Assembly: GCA_039105265.1 (NCBI GenBank)
Contig: JAPFFF010000015.1
Span: 186,001 to 250,000, forward strand
Length of the DNA stretch: 64,000 nucleotides
Reading direction: 5' to 3'
DNA from: Tritrichomonas musculus
Taxonomy: Eukaryota > Parabasalia > Tritrichomonadida > Tritrichomonadidae
Shown here: positions 1 through 10,635 of the stretch, piece by piece
Position numbering within the stretch: the first letter of the stretch is position 1
Layout of the letters: each line of letters starts with the position of its first letter
Program-made: the position numbers and the translations under genes
The notes under the pieces: generated by a model
What the model saw: only the letters and a program-made list of their open reading frames with translations
What the model was told of the DNA's origin: nothing
Databases searched by the model: none

Positions 1-1848
1 CACAACCTCAAGTATGATGCATGCTTTTTCATTAACACACCTGGATGGGATACACAGATAACAGAACGAAGTGGAACTGTGTTGCAAATCATCATGACAT
101 TATTCGAAGAAGGTACAAGGAAAGTCAAAAAGAGATTAACATTCAGGAACTCATATAGTATAATACCACAAGCATTAAGTAAATTTGCTACAATGTTCAA
201 CCTCAATGTTCACAAGGAAGTCATGGCATATAAGCTATATACACAAGAGAACATTCAAAGAAGAATTGTTGATGCTACTGAGTTCCAACAGCAATACATC
301 GATGAAAATGCAGATAAGTTATCGAAAGCACAACTTGATGCAAACTGCAAGCAGATTATCGAAAATGCAAAAATCGCAAATTGCTATAATGATGGCAAAA
401 TCGACATCATTAAATATGCCATCTTCTATTGTTTCAAGGACTGTATTGTTTTGATGAAGGGAATGGAAAAATTTAATGAAGACCTGAAAGCAGTCTTTAA
501 AGAGACAAAGACAGATATGTATGGTGTTCATGATTTTATATCTATAAGTGCTATTGGATACTGCTTTGCCAAGAAATATGGTTGCTTTGATGGATGTTAT
601 GAACTATCAGGTAAGTGTCAAGACTTCATACAACGATGTGTCTCTGGTGGAAGAACAATGACAGCAGGTAATGAAAAGCAATACATCGAAGGAAAGATAC
701 AAGACTTTGATGCAGTTAGCTTATATCCATCTGCAATGTATGTTATGGATGGTATACCATTAGGAAGACCTAAAGTAATACCACAAGGTACAACACATGA
801 ACAACTTATGCAATATGATACATTCTTTATCGAAGTCAACATCAAGAAACTCGAATGTAAATCAAAAGAGCCATATAAATTTGGACAAGTATTTACAAGG
901 AATGAAGCAGGTAGTAAAATATTCGGCAATTTCCTTGTTGACCATTATTATATCGATAAAGTAGGTCTCATGGACTTGTTCGAATTTTATGATGTTGAAT
1001 ATGAGTTAATACGTGGCTATTACTTTGATGAAGGATTTAACAAGAAAATCAATGAGTTCATTGAGAAGCTCTTTAATCTCAGGGCAAGTTATAAAAAGCA
1101 AAAGAACCCTCTTGAACAAACAATAAAGCTCCTCCTCAACTCCATATATGGCAAGTCAATATTGAAAGCAACAAAGACTGAAACCAAGACAGTACCAAAA
1201 AGCCAACTATACAAGTACCTCTGGAGGAACTACAACTTTATCAAGGAGGTTGTTGAAGATGCTAATATTGATAAGTGCTATGTCAAGAAGTTGAAACCAA
1301 TTAATGACCATTTCAACCTACCTCAATTTGGTGCAAGCGTTCTCTCTTGGAGTAAGCACTTAATGAACAGGGTTATGGCTACAGCTGAGCAAGCAGGTAT
1401 ACCTATCTTTTATCAAGATACTGATAGTATGCATGTACTTGAAAAAGATGTACCAAGGATAGCTGACTTATTTCAGTTCAAGTATCATCAACCTCTTATT
1501 GGAAAAAATATGTGTCAGTTTCATAATGACTTTGATGAGTTCGAAGGTAGTCAAGGGGAAATACACTCAAGAAAACTCATTGCACTTGGTAAAAAGAGCT
1601 ACCTCGATATCTTGGTTGATGAACAAGGAAATGAAGGATATCATATTAGACTCAAAGGAATTCCAAAACAAGTTATTCTCAACAAGTGCAAAAGGATGGA
1701 TATCTCAGTTGAAGAGCTTTTTGAAAGAATGCATGAAGGAGAAAGTATGACATTTGATTTGTTGGATGGTTCGAATGCATTCAGGAAGTCAAAGACATTT
1801 CAACAAACCAACTTACCTAAATTTGCACGTACTCTTAGGTTTACTTAG
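1..1848 (+). CDS. polB: Polinton family B DNA polymerase, C-terminal part (5' end outside window)
   Basis: The frame is open from the first base of the window, so the N-terminal exonuclease part lies outside. The visible 615 residues carry the palm and fingers motifs of protein-primed B-family polymerases. These are motif A DFDAVSLYPSA near nt 710, motif B KLLLNSIYGKS near nt 1,130, motif C YQDTDSMHV near nt 1,410, and a lysine-rich KKSYLD element near nt 1,595. The enzyme would replicate the element from a terminal protein primer. It converges on the leftward ORF, with the two stop codons overlapping at 1,841-1,848. The first in-window methionines are internal and should not be taken as the start. 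Family assignment is from motifs and context. Confidence 0.92.
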   Translation, partial: HNLKYDACFFINTPGWDTQITERSGTVLQIIMTLFEEGTRKVKKRLTFRNSYSIIPQALSKFATMFNLNVHKEVMAYKLYTQENIQRRIVDATEFQQQYIDENADKLSKAQLDANCKQIIENAKIANCYNDGKIDIIKYAIFYCFKDCIVLMKGMEKFNEDLKAVFKETKTDMYGVHDFISISAIGYCFAKKYGCFDGCYELSGKCQDFIQRCVSGGRTMTAGNEKQYIEGKIQDFDAVSLYPSAMYVMDGIPLGRPKVIPQGTTHEQLMQYDTFFIEVNIKKLECKSKEPYKFGQVFTRNEAGSKIFGNFLVDHYYIDKVGLMDLFEFYDVEYELIRGYYFDEGFNKKINEFIEKLFNLRASYKKQKNPLEQTIKLLLNSIYGKSILKATKTETKTVPKSQLYKYLWRNYNFIKEVVEDANIDKCYVKKLKPINDHFNLPQFGASVLSWSKHLMNRVMATAEQAGIPIFYQDTDSMHVLEKDVPRIADLFQFKYHQPLIGKNMCQFHNDFDEFEGSQGEIHSRKLIALGKKSYLDILVDEQGNEGYHIRLKGIPKQVILNKCKRMDISVEELFERMHEGESMTFDLLDGSNAFRKSKTFQQTNLPKFARTLRFT

Positions 1849-2581
1849 TTATAACATCATTGATATCAGTCGAGTTGGATGGTTTAATTTTGATAGTTAT
1901 GAACAAAGGACTTTTTAACAATATCGGCTGGTATTGAAAATCTACTAAACTTAATTCTAAAAACTTTAATGAATCTGTAAATGTTTTTATTTTTAAAGGC
2001 TTACCCTCAGTCTCGAAATCATAGATAAGTGGTTTCTTATCTACAGTGAAGGTATTTATTGTACCTATAACTGAAGGTGTATATTGCTGTTCACCTATAT
2101 TCGAGTATATGGCATTACCTTGTAGTGATACTAGATACAACTTAGTATGATTTAATATTGGTATATCTTTTATTATATAGGTTGTATTAGCAGGTAACTC
2201 TAAAGGCAATGGAGTATTATAAAGACCAGTTACTAATGCAGCTCGATGAGTTAAAGACGTAATGGTAGTCTTCATTGTGGTTTTTATTTGGAATGTTCTT
2301 GTTTCTTGTTTATACTCCCATTGAAACCAAGACATTAAATTTAATACCGATTGTAATTCTTTGATTGTATAAGAAAATTTAGGAGTTCGAAAATAGGCTT
2401 TAATAGGTACTGAATCACTTGACATCTCAATATAATCTTCATCATTGGTTAACAGAATATTACTCAAGGTGCTTAATGAAGATACATAATACTTGACATA
2501 TTTACACTTCCAAGGTATATCTAAATTAACTGATACCTTATTATATTCATCTGCATTTGTGCTTTGTACTGATACTAGCAT
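1841..2581 (-). CDS. Polinton leftward ORF, candidate minor capsid (penton-like) protein
   Basis: This is a 246-aa protein rich in beta-branched residues, with no membrane segment or signal peptide and no motif I can name with certainty. Its size, predicted all-beta character and position beside the polymerase and large structural genes are what one expects of the single-jelly-roll minor capsid protein of Polintons. That is inference from context, not from a recognised signature. The start ATG at 2,579-2,581 faces the ATG of the next gene at 2,598, leaving 16 bp between the two starts. The 3' end overlaps the polymerase stop by a few bases. Alternative: an element-specific beta-rich protein of unknown role. 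Confidence 0.65.
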   Translation of the reverse strand: MLVSVQSTNADEYNKVSVNLDIPWKCKYVKYYVSSLSTLSNILLTNDEDYIEMSSDSVPIKAYFRTPKFSYTIKELQSVLNLMSWFQWEYKQETRTFQIKTTMKTTITSLTHRAALVTGLYNTPLPLELPANTTYIIKDIPILNHTKLYLVSLQGNAIYSNIGEQQYTPSVIGTINTFTVDKKPLIYDFETEGKPLKIKTFTDSLKFLELSLVDFQYQPILLKSPLFITIKIKPSNSTDINDVITK

Positions 2582-2597
2582 TTTATTATATCCTAAA

Positions 2598-5500
2598 ATG
2601 TCAATTAAAGTTTATTCTTTGTTATCAGGAGAAACAGAGAAGCTAAAAGACAAAGACATAGAGATAAGTGTTAATGATGAAAACAACATCGATATCATAA
2701 GAGGTGGAGACCCTAAAGATTATCCAAAATTCAGTTGCTTATATAATAAGGAAGAGATAGACATAAAATTGGTTAGTGACTATCTGGATAAAAATGGGCT
2801 CGAGTCTTTTGGTGCTCTTAACATTATGGGAGGTAAAGGTATATATACATGGAATACTGATGGTACACTAACGACAAAAATACAATATTGTGCTAGTCTC
2901 AATAAACTATATGAAAGATTAAGAGACAGTGCTAAAAATTTAGAAGTCTTTTTAACCAAAATGAGGGAAGATGTAGATTCTGGTATTGCACCCGGAGCTA
3001 CCTTAAAATATTTCACTGGAGAGATAAGTGATAAAGATATAATAGAAGAAGAATATGATGTTAGTACATATAAGAAGTTAATAGAAGCATTAACAGCGAA
3101 TCAAAAAGGTATGTTAGATGTTATGAATTTAATGATTCAAAATATAGATGAAGTTAATAATGCAATTGTTCCAAGTATCGATTGGAATACATTAAAGGAC
3201 TTAAAAATAATTGTCGAACATGTAGATGAAACTACCAAAGCAATTACCTATGGAACAGATACAATAAAACCTAAAAACATGGAAACTATAATAAAAGAGT
3301 TAAGTACAAGTAATGATAATATATCAAAGTGGATAAAAAATAATACTGTTGATTTTACTGAAATTGAGCCCATTAAATATGTAGATTTAAAAGTTAATGA
3401 AACTACTAATGAAACTATCTTTGATGTCAATGAGACAAAGATAAATAACATGAAAGACTTTGCTGAGAAAACAAATACAACAGCTGCTAATATTACTAAA
3501 TGGATAGATGCATTAAATGATCAAACCATAAGTTATGAGACTCTCTTGAACTTAACAGGTGGTAATACTTCCATGTGCCTAATTAATAAAACAACTGGTG
3601 AACCAGAAATACATGAGGTTAAAATAGAAATTGATGAAACACCACCACCTACTCCAACACCTGAGCCAACTCCAGACCCTACACCTACACCTACGCCTAC
3701 TCCAACTGAACCACCAAAAGAGTTAGTTAACAAAGAAGATATGGTTTATGTAATTCCTCCTATTGATGAATTAAAGAAACTCGAAGAATATACGATTCCA
3801 AAAATAATAGAACCAGAAGTACTCAAATTAACAGTATCCAAGTTTTGGTTATATAGTAAAGAGACAATAGGATGGATAAAAGACTTATTATATAATATCA
3901 TTTCAACTACCCTATCTCTTGCTAAACAGCCTATTAAATTAACTTATAAAACAATTGCTTTTGCGACAAAAGAATTTATGAAGATTATATATAACTTATT
4001 TTATTTTATCTGGTATGGTATTGATAGTATTGTGGATATTGCATATGAAGCTGTTAAAGATAATGAAAAAGTGGGGGTAATCTTTTATATTGGAGGAGAA
4101 GATGCAGATGCTGACTTTAAGGATGTAGATTTGCATCAGGTCATTGATGAGATAAAAGAATTGACACCAAGACTTAATAACAAAATTGATGAATTAAAGA
4201 ATGAAGGAATTCGAATGATTAAAATAGCATATAGCTCATTTACATTATTTTGGAGCAACTTATGGCACTTCATAGTTGATTTTATCATGAACTACCCGAA
4301 TTTAGTTAATAATATTATACAGATAGGCGGAAATTGGATAGATGCTCAATTTTGGCAATATATAGGAGGTTATTCTGATTTAATTCTGTATGTTTATGTA
4401 ATACTTGTATATGCAATCGCTGGGGGTTTAGGCGTTGGGGCATTTTGTTTATGTGTAATTCTAATAGCTGCCCTTTTCGAACCAATAGGAAGAGGTGCCC
4501 AATGGATTTTAAATAAGATTACGCGACATCCTCCTGCTCCTCATGCTCGTACACTTGAAGTTGATGATAATGACGTTGTTAATACTGATGATGAAAATAG
4601 CTTTGATATTGTTGACCCTGATGGAAATAAAATTGTAATTGAGATTGATGATGATATATTAGAAGTATTTCGAAATCAATATAACTCATTGGTCTCCAAA
4701 TATCAAACAATCTATGATGTTGTTCCCTCTACTCCATCAACTGACTCCAAGTATTTTACCTTGAAGGAATCAGACCAGTTATATTTATATAGACCATCTA
4801 AGACGTATGAAGAATCCAATTATTATTGTATGAGATGGGATATAGATAAAGATTATGACATACCACAAAATTTAGTATTTAGATTCAAAGACTATCTATT
4901 TGGTCATAACTGGGAATTAACATGGGATGGTAAAAATTGGACAGGAAATAATTGTCAAAACATGTGTACAGAAAAGATATCATACATGAACACAAATAAC
5001 GGTGCGCCTGCTTTAACAATCAAACATAACGAAAGAATTGGGAGATGGATAAAAGGAACAATAAAGGAAGATTTAACTGATGATGATAATTATGCTCATA
5101 TCTTGAAAGATTATCTTACCAATTGGAGGGTTGTTAAGAAAGATGGAACCATACTAAGTGAAGGAATAACTGCAACTTTTGATTCAAGTGGTTCAGGTAC
5201 TTTAACTCAAGATGGATATAAATATGAACAAGCTAGAATGTATGTTGATGCGCCAAGTGGATTAAATGCAGATGATGGATTATATGTTTATGCTGACCTA
5301 AATATTAATGGAAATATAACTGAATTAAAATGGGATTGTCATCCTACTCATTGTATTAATTCAGGTGTTATGCATACCTATGGGTCAAATCCTTGTCTCG
5401 AATCATTTAATTATCATCGAGAAAAAAGGCATTCCATTAAAATCATTGAAGGATTTAATCATAAGAACATTCGAATATATATAGAGAAAGAATTATTTGA

Positions 5501-7865
5501 TTTTGATGTGAAAGTTAATCCATTCGATATAATTATTCAACAACAATTTTATGAAGTAGAGCCAGACCCAAGAAAATGCACTACCATATCGACAGATTAT
5601 AATATTTATTCATCAAAGATTATATGGGCTGATAATATCATGACTATGCGTCGAGATTTAAATGTTGTTGGTGGAATCACAGATATATTAGCCTATGATT
5701 ATGCTTTATTGAAACAGACAGTTGATAATCTAGTTGAACAAATGAGAATTCAAGCCATGTATAATGAATATACTGATAGTATTAAACAAGGTGTAGCAGT
5801 TGCGAATAGTATATTAAATATTTTAGCATCAACAGTTTGTATTGCAAGTGCCCTTTCAACATTAAATATGTCCAATAACTCTGTAACTATTAATACATAT
5901 CAAACAAGACCTTTCCCAGCAGGTCCAGGAGGAAATGGTGGAGGAGGTGGTGGTGGTGGTGGTGGTTATCCAGGTGATGGAGGTAGTGGCTTTCAAGGTA
6001 AGTTTTTGGTGAATGTTGATTTGAAGGCTGATAAGATGACTATGGAAAGATTTTTACCAATAACAACAACTGTTCAAAATCCTGTTGCTGGAGCTATTTC
6101 AACATTCTCAGCTACACAGGTTGTCCTTTCGACAACACATGCACTGACTCAGTTAGGAAATGCTATTGCTACACTTGGTTCGAATGTCTTACACTTCTTT
6201 AGGAATAGACCAGATACAAATGGAACTGAAACATTAAATATTAATTCATCCTCGATTACAATAACTGATAATGATACTGATAATGCAACAAATACTATCA
6301 CAACCACTGAGCAATCATTAGAGAGAACTCATAGAGAAGTTCAGCCACAGGTTGTTACAGATGAAACAGATGAGATTCGAACAGATATAACTGTACCACA
6401 GACTACAATGACAAATACAGCTTCAACTACGATTGCACTTAGGAATCAAGTTCCTGTTATCAATATATCTGGAATCCAGTATACCTTAGAAGATATTGCA
6501 GATATGACAAGAGCAGAACGAAATGCATTAGTTGCTAGTCATCCTGATATCTTACGTATCCAATATCATGGAAGAGAGTGGTTTAATGTGTATGATTTGT
6601 TTTATAATGACCAACTCATTATCCATAATAATGTATTTCAACGAAGGACTCTAATAAGACCAGCTGATATTGAGATGACAGATAGAATACATAGAGCTAC
6701 TGATAATAATTGGTCAATAGAATGGGAAGGAACAACATACACAGCGAGAGATATTGAACAATTATCTATGCAAGACAGATTAAATTTACCATTTGTACAA
6801 AATGGAGATATTGGATTAGAACCTTACTTGAATGACCAAACAATGGAAGCATGGATAAATATTATTGATCATAGAGGAGAGACTATTGATCCAATTGTTG
6901 CTACTATTGATTATTCAGCACCAACTACAGCAAATATTAGTGGAGGTCAAGTACGATTTGTTGGAATAAATTCACAGATAGAAGTCAATGCAAATGGAGT
7001 TAGATATCAGCATTATGACCTTGTTGCCACAACAGATACTTGGACAGTACCAGGAACAACACCAGCAATAACAGCAAGAATGATAGAACAAATGAGTGAT
7101 GAACAAAGAGGAGAACTAATGGATAATATTTATTCTCATGGTAATCTTTTAGCTTTTAATGACACATTAGATGAAACAACTGGTGAAGAAATAACACAAG
7201 TACTATATAATGGAAATGTAGTTGCTACAATAGATAGAAGAAGACTACATGTAATTAATATTGTGAATGGAGTGATAGAAATGTACCAACAAGATGGTGT
7301 TATAAGTGCAACTACCCAGGTTATTATGGGAGCAGTAGGTTATGTTGCTAGAAGGTTCTTACATGGTCAATGGCAGTTTGTTAGACATCATCCTGGTGAT
7401 GCAGCAGCTATAGCAGGAGTAGCAGCAGAAGCATATGTAGCAAATAGAATAGGATTATTTAATATTCCAAGTTGGTTCCGTCGTAATGATAACCCAGAGA
7501 CATTAGCAGAGGAAGATGTATTAGAAAAGATTCTTGCATGGGCATATCATGAAGAAACAGATGATGAACCTGAACTTGAAATAACAATGAAGGATGCTGA
7601 TAAGATGATGGTTTCATTTGATACATGTATTAATATTGCAAAGACATATCGCGATACTTTAAAGGGTACAATAGCATTCATGTGCGAGAAAATCAAAGAG
7701 CTTGAAAATAAGTCAAGTACAAAACATCCATTAGAAGATATAGATATGACTGCTTATATTACTAAAGTAGAAGTGAAGGAAATGATAGACCAGAAGGATG
7801 CATATATTGATACTCTTGAGGCAAGACTTGCAGCACTTGAAGCTAAATGTGCTAACATCGAATGA
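2598..7865 (+). CDS. Polinton giant structural-type protein (1,756 aa), paralogue of next gene
   Basis: The ATG at 2,598 is the first in frame; the open frame extends upstream without an ATG. Visible parts, by approximate residue, are as follows. Residues 1-340 are a helical region and 348-375 a proline/threonine-rich spacer of repeated PT units. Hydrophobic segments lie near 459-483, 545-578 and 593-628. An acidic stretch is followed by module A (about 717-790; LYLYRP, WELTWDGKNWTGNN) and module B (about 973-1,022; QQFYEVEPDP, SSKIIWADNI). A hydrophobic stretch lies near 1,065-1,090 and a glycine run near 1,111-1,129. The tail is long and ends in a heptad-like coil (LEARLAALEAK). Modules A and B and the end are shared with the 865-aa protein downstream. 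Large proteins of this kind are known in trichomonad Mavericks. A virion-surface or attachment role is only inference. Confidence 0.85.
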   Translation: MSIKVYSLLSGETEKLKDKDIEISVNDENNIDIIRGGDPKDYPKFSCLYNKEEIDIKLVSDYLDKNGLESFGALNIMGGKGIYTWNTDGTLTTKIQYCASLNKLYERLRDSAKNLEVFLTKMREDVDSGIAPGATLKYFTGEISDKDIIEEEYDVSTYKKLIEALTANQKGMLDVMNLMIQNIDEVNNAIVPSIDWNTLKDLKIIVEHVDETTKAITYGTDTIKPKNMETIIKELSTSNDNISKWIKNNTVDFTEIEPIKYVDLKVNETTNETIFDVNETKINNMKDFAEKTNTTAANITKWIDALNDQTISYETLLNLTGGNTSMCLINKTTGEPEIHEVKIEIDETPPPTPTPEPTPDPTPTPTPTPTEPPKELVNKEDMVYVIPPIDELKKLEEYTIPKIIEPEVLKLTVSKFWLYSKETIGWIKDLLYNIISTTLSLAKQPIKLTYKTIAFATKEFMKIIYNLFYFIWYGIDSIVDIAYEAVKDNEKVGVIFYIGGEDADADFKDVDLHQVIDEIKELTPRLNNKIDELKNEGIRMIKIAYSSFTLFWSNLWHFIVDFIMNYPNLVNNIIQIGGNWIDAQFWQYIGGYSDLILYVYVILVYAIAGGLGVGAFCLCVILIAALFEPIGRGAQWILNKITRHPPAPHARTLEVDDNDVVNTDDENSFDIVDPDGNKIVIEIDDDILEVFRNQYNSLVSKYQTIYDVVPSTPSTDSKYFTLKESDQLYLYRPSKTYEESNYYCMRWDIDKDYDIPQNLVFRFKDYLFGHNWELTWDGKNWTGNNCQNMCTEKISYMNTNNGAPALTIKHNERIGRWIKGTIKEDLTDDDNYAHILKDYLTNWRVVKKDGTILSEGITATFDSSGSGTLTQDGYKYEQARMYVDAPSGLNADDGLYVYADLNINGNITELKWDCHPTHCINSGVMHTYGSNPCLESFNYHREKRHSIKIIEGFNHKNIRIYIEKELFDFDVKVNPFDIIIQQQFYEVEPDPRKCTTISTDYNIYSSKIIWADNIMTMRRDLNVVGGITDILAYDYALLKQTVDNLVEQMRIQAMYNEYTDSIKQGVAVANSILNILASTVCIASALSTLNMSNNSVTINTYQTRPFPAGPGGNGGGGGGGGGGYPGDGGSGFQGKFLVNVDLKADKMTMERFLPITTTVQNPVAGAISTFSATQVVLSTTHALTQLGNAIATLGSNVLHFFRNRPDTNGTETLNINSSSITITDNDTDNATNTITTTEQSLERTHREVQPQVVTDETDEIRTDITVPQTTMTNTASTTIALRNQVPVINISGIQYTLEDIADMTRAERNALVASHPDILRIQYHGREWFNVYDLFYNDQLIIHNNVFQRRTLIRPADIEMTDRIHRATDNNWSIEWEGTTYTARDIEQLSMQDRLNLPFVQNGDIGLEPYLNDQTMEAWINIIDHRGETIDPIVATIDYSAPTTANISGGQVRFVGINSQIEVNANGVRYQHYDLVATTDTWTVPGTTPAITARMIEQMSDEQRGELMDNIYSHGNLLAFNDTLDETTGEEITQVLYNGNVVATIDRRRLHVINIVNGVIEMYQQDGVISATTQVIMGAVGYVARRFLHGQWQFVRHHPGDAAAIAGVAAEAYVANRIGLFNIPSWFRRNDNPETLAEEDVLEKILAWAYHEETDDEPELEITMKDADKMMVSFDTCINIAKTYRDTLKGTIAFMCEKIKELENKSSTKHPLEDIDMTAYITKVEVKEMIDQKDAYIDTLEARLAALEAKCANIE

Positions 7866-7884
7866 GAAGTTTTATTTAACTAAA

Positions 7885-10482
7885 ATGAGTGATACTACTA
7901 CAAGATTTAAAGGAGATATACAGTTTAAGATAGGGGATGCTACTCGAAAAGGTAGCCAGTTATTAACCTTGGGTGACTTAGATAACTATGTACAGACAGG
8001 TCATTTATTTAATGAGGTCGAAGGTTTACCAGAAGTTGATATTAAAAATAAAAATATACAGTATGTATCATTTGAGTCTTCAACAACAACTTACAATATC
8101 CTTAAGTTTGTTAATTTGCCTGAAGACTTCATGAATAAGCTCAACGAAATAAAAACCCAGACTAATATATTTAAGATAGTATTGAGGAAGAATATAGTAT
8201 ATGATACAAGTGGTAATTTAGTCAAGGAGTTCTACATATATGTTAAGGATGGTCAAGTATATTCTCCTTTGATAACTAAAAGTAGTAATGGATGCAGTAT
8301 AAATAATAGTACCATTATGGGATATATGAATATAGCTTTTGATAGTAAACTAGACTTCAACCCATATACCTTGTGGCTGAATGGGGAGTTGAGCATAATG
8401 AATGAATATATAACTGATTCTTTACAGACAGAGAAGGCAATAAAGTGTTCTATAATAAAAGCTGATAATGCATTAAGTTTACGTAAAAGTGATGTACTAT
8501 ACTTATATAAGCCTACATCAACTAGTCAGGTTGTGATAGATAACAAGAAATATTGGTTACTTCAATGGAACATAGATACAGGATATACTATACCTAATGA
8601 CTTAGAGTTTAGGTTTAATGAGTATTGTTTTGGTAATAAGTGGTTTTTATCATGGGATGGTACAAAATGGGTAGGTGATAACATACAAGGTCATATCAAT
8701 GGTAGATTAGTTAATGGATTAAATAAGGAGAATGAGTATGGTGAAGATGGTACCTACATACAAGTCAAGAGGAGTGAGAGGAACATGAAACTGATTAATA
8801 AGCCTAATGACTACTCTCCTGATAACATACTACATTACATGATTCATGGAGGTAAGTGCAAAATAGACTGTTTTGTAAAATTAAAGACAGGGGAGATAGA
8901 ACCTTTTTCGAAATATGGTCTAGGATATCAAACAAGTCAAGGAGGTACAAAAGATGGATATGATATTGAAGCAATAAGGTGCTATAAGATGAATAATGCG
9001 ACTAATAAATTAGAAACTAGTGCTATTGATGAACTCTACCTTGATATTACCCTTGAAGGTTCTAAAAATGCAAATAGGTTCTCAGTTCGACCTACTGGAA
9101 AAGAAGGTAATGGAGGAGACAAGGTATGGTTGTTCTTACATGGTGTACTTGATTCATGTGAAAAGCTTGAATATACATATGCAGCTTCGACTACTAATGA
9201 CTCAAGGGATATTAAGATATATTTAGCTGATGAATATGTTGACCCAATAGATGAGGTTCATTGGGATTCAACTACTAACCCATTCGAGTATATCATTAAG
9301 CAGCAATTTTATGAAGTATCCCCAAATCCTAATGGGGCAACGACCTTATATACTGATTATAATATTACCTCCTCTAAGATAATTACTGCTGATAATATTA
9401 CTACTATGAGGAGTGATTTAAACTTAGTTACCAACAATGTAGATGTTATTAGCTATGATGTTAACGAAATGAACACTGTTATGGAAAGCTTAAAAGGTAG
9501 AGTATCAAGGACTGAACAAGTTACTCAACATCTGGAGGATGATGTAGATAATTTGCGTATAGTCTCATGGACAGCATTAGCTTTTGGAGTTGCAGGTACT
9601 GCTGGGTCAATAGGTTCTATTGGTATGCAGCTATTTCCAGATGGTATAAGCTTTCCTACCATAAAAGGTGGAGGATTCCTTAAAAGGTTATTCTCTCATA
9701 AGTCAACCAAAGGTATGAGTGATTTGGTTAGAAATAGCATTAACTTCATGTCAGGTACTACAGCAAGAAGCATAACCAAAGATATAACACCTATAATTAC
9801 CTGGTGTGAGGAAGAGTATAAGCAACTAGATGAACTACCTTTTACTGATGAGAATGATAACCCTGATACTGGAACCTTGACATTAAGTGGTGCTATGGAT
9901 ATCAGCAATATGTTTAGGGATTCACTCAAGCCTTGTTTCAAGTTGTTAGCTGAGAAGGTCAATGAGCTAGAGGCAGAGTTTGATAACTACCCTACTGTGG
10001 ATGAAGCTAATGAAGGTCTAGATGTACTTATACGTAGGATAGAGACATTAGAGGGTGAAAATATCGCATTAAAAGATACTATAGCAGCAATGGAAGCTAG
10101 GTTAACTGCATTAGCGAATAGATTAACGCGAATTAAGTATACATTCAGCGTACCAAATAGTACTAGCATTCGTTACCAATTCGAACAACCATTTGATGCA
10201 TATGAGGCAACCCTCTATTTGACATATCATGAAAACAAAAATAATGTTACCAGTGAAAAAGAAATTAAAATTAATATATCATTCAATGTTAAAAATTCAC
10301 CTACGAGTGAATATCAATGTGAACCAACTAAGATCTGGTTAAACAATATTGAATTTCCATTAAGTAGTGGCAATTTAGTGGTCAATGCAACCGCTAATTT
10401 CATAGCGATTAATTCGACATTCTTTACATCAAATGGTATCTTAGCTGAAGATAATACCAAGAATGAGATACATTCATTATAA
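7885..10482 (+). CDS. Polinton structural-type protein (865 aa), paralogue of preceding gene
   Basis: The ATG at 7,885 lies 19 bp after the stop of the preceding gene; earlier in-frame sequence belongs to that gene's 3' end. Module A is at about residues 196-268 (LYLYKP, WFLSWDGTKWVGDN) and module B at about 464-513 (QQFYEVSPNP, SSKIITADNI). A hydrophobic alanine/glycine segment follows near 557-590. A third shared block (RDSLKPCFKLLAEKVNELE) is matched by RDTLKGTIAFMCEKIKELE in the neighbour. A coiled coil (AMEARLTALANRL) leads to a final beta-rich domain of about 115 residues that the neighbour lacks. The order stalk-like coil then beta-rich tip resembles fibre proteins, which is an analogy only. 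The first 190 residues also look beta-rich. No enzymatic motif seen. Confidence 0.85.
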   Translation: MSDTTTRFKGDIQFKIGDATRKGSQLLTLGDLDNYVQTGHLFNEVEGLPEVDIKNKNIQYVSFESSTTTYNILKFVNLPEDFMNKLNEIKTQTNIFKIVLRKNIVYDTSGNLVKEFYIYVKDGQVYSPLITKSSNGCSINNSTIMGYMNIAFDSKLDFNPYTLWLNGELSIMNEYITDSLQTEKAIKCSIIKADNALSLRKSDVLYLYKPTSTSQVVIDNKKYWLLQWNIDTGYTIPNDLEFRFNEYCFGNKWFLSWDGTKWVGDNIQGHINGRLVNGLNKENEYGEDGTYIQVKRSERNMKLINKPNDYSPDNILHYMIHGGKCKIDCFVKLKTGEIEPFSKYGLGYQTSQGGTKDGYDIEAIRCYKMNNATNKLETSAIDELYLDITLEGSKNANRFSVRPTGKEGNGGDKVWLFLHGVLDSCEKLEYTYAASTTNDSRDIKIYLADEYVDPIDEVHWDSTTNPFEYIIKQQFYEVSPNPNGATTLYTDYNITSSKIITADNITTMRSDLNLVTNNVDVISYDVNEMNTVMESLKGRVSRTEQVTQHLEDDVDNLRIVSWTALAFGVAGTAGSIGSIGMQLFPDGISFPTIKGGGFLKRLFSHKSTKGMSDLVRNSINFMSGTTARSITKDITPIITWCEEEYKQLDELPFTDENDNPDTGTLTLSGAMDISNMFRDSLKPCFKLLAEKVNELEAEFDNYPTVDEANEGLDVLIRRIETLEGENIALKDTIAAMEARLTALANRLTRIKYTFSVPNSTSIRYQFEQPFDAYEATLYLTYHENKNNVTSEKEIKINISFNVKNSPTSEYQCEPTKIWLNNIEFPLSSGNLVVNATANFIAINSTFFTSNGILAEDNTKNEIHSL

Positions 10483-10509
10483 GGAGGTAGGTACGAGATT
10501 CTCGGGGCA

Positions 10510-10635
10510 GGTACCTGTGCCGTTTCATAGATGGGCGGTTGTGGGGTGGGGTACCTGTGCCGTTTCATTGATGGTAGGCGTTGAGGTGGGTGGGTGGGAA
10601 TTAGGGGTGGGGCCCCTGTGCCGTTTCTTTGATGG
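10510..10635 (+). repeat. G-rich 25-bp repeat at the Polinton terminus (three direct copies)
   Basis: Three copies of a unit built on CCTGTGCCGTTTC followed by A/T-TGATGG begin at 10,510, 10,550 and 10,611, separated by G-rich spacers. An inverted copy is at 11,048-11,072 and a partial inverted copy near 10,875-10,902. This is by far the most GC-rich stretch near the element and marks its end region. Confidence 0.85.

Noticed and set aside
3533-3733. Gly/Val-rich minus-strand frame
   Set aside because: Antisense of the proline/threonine repeats in the 1,756-aa Polinton protein.
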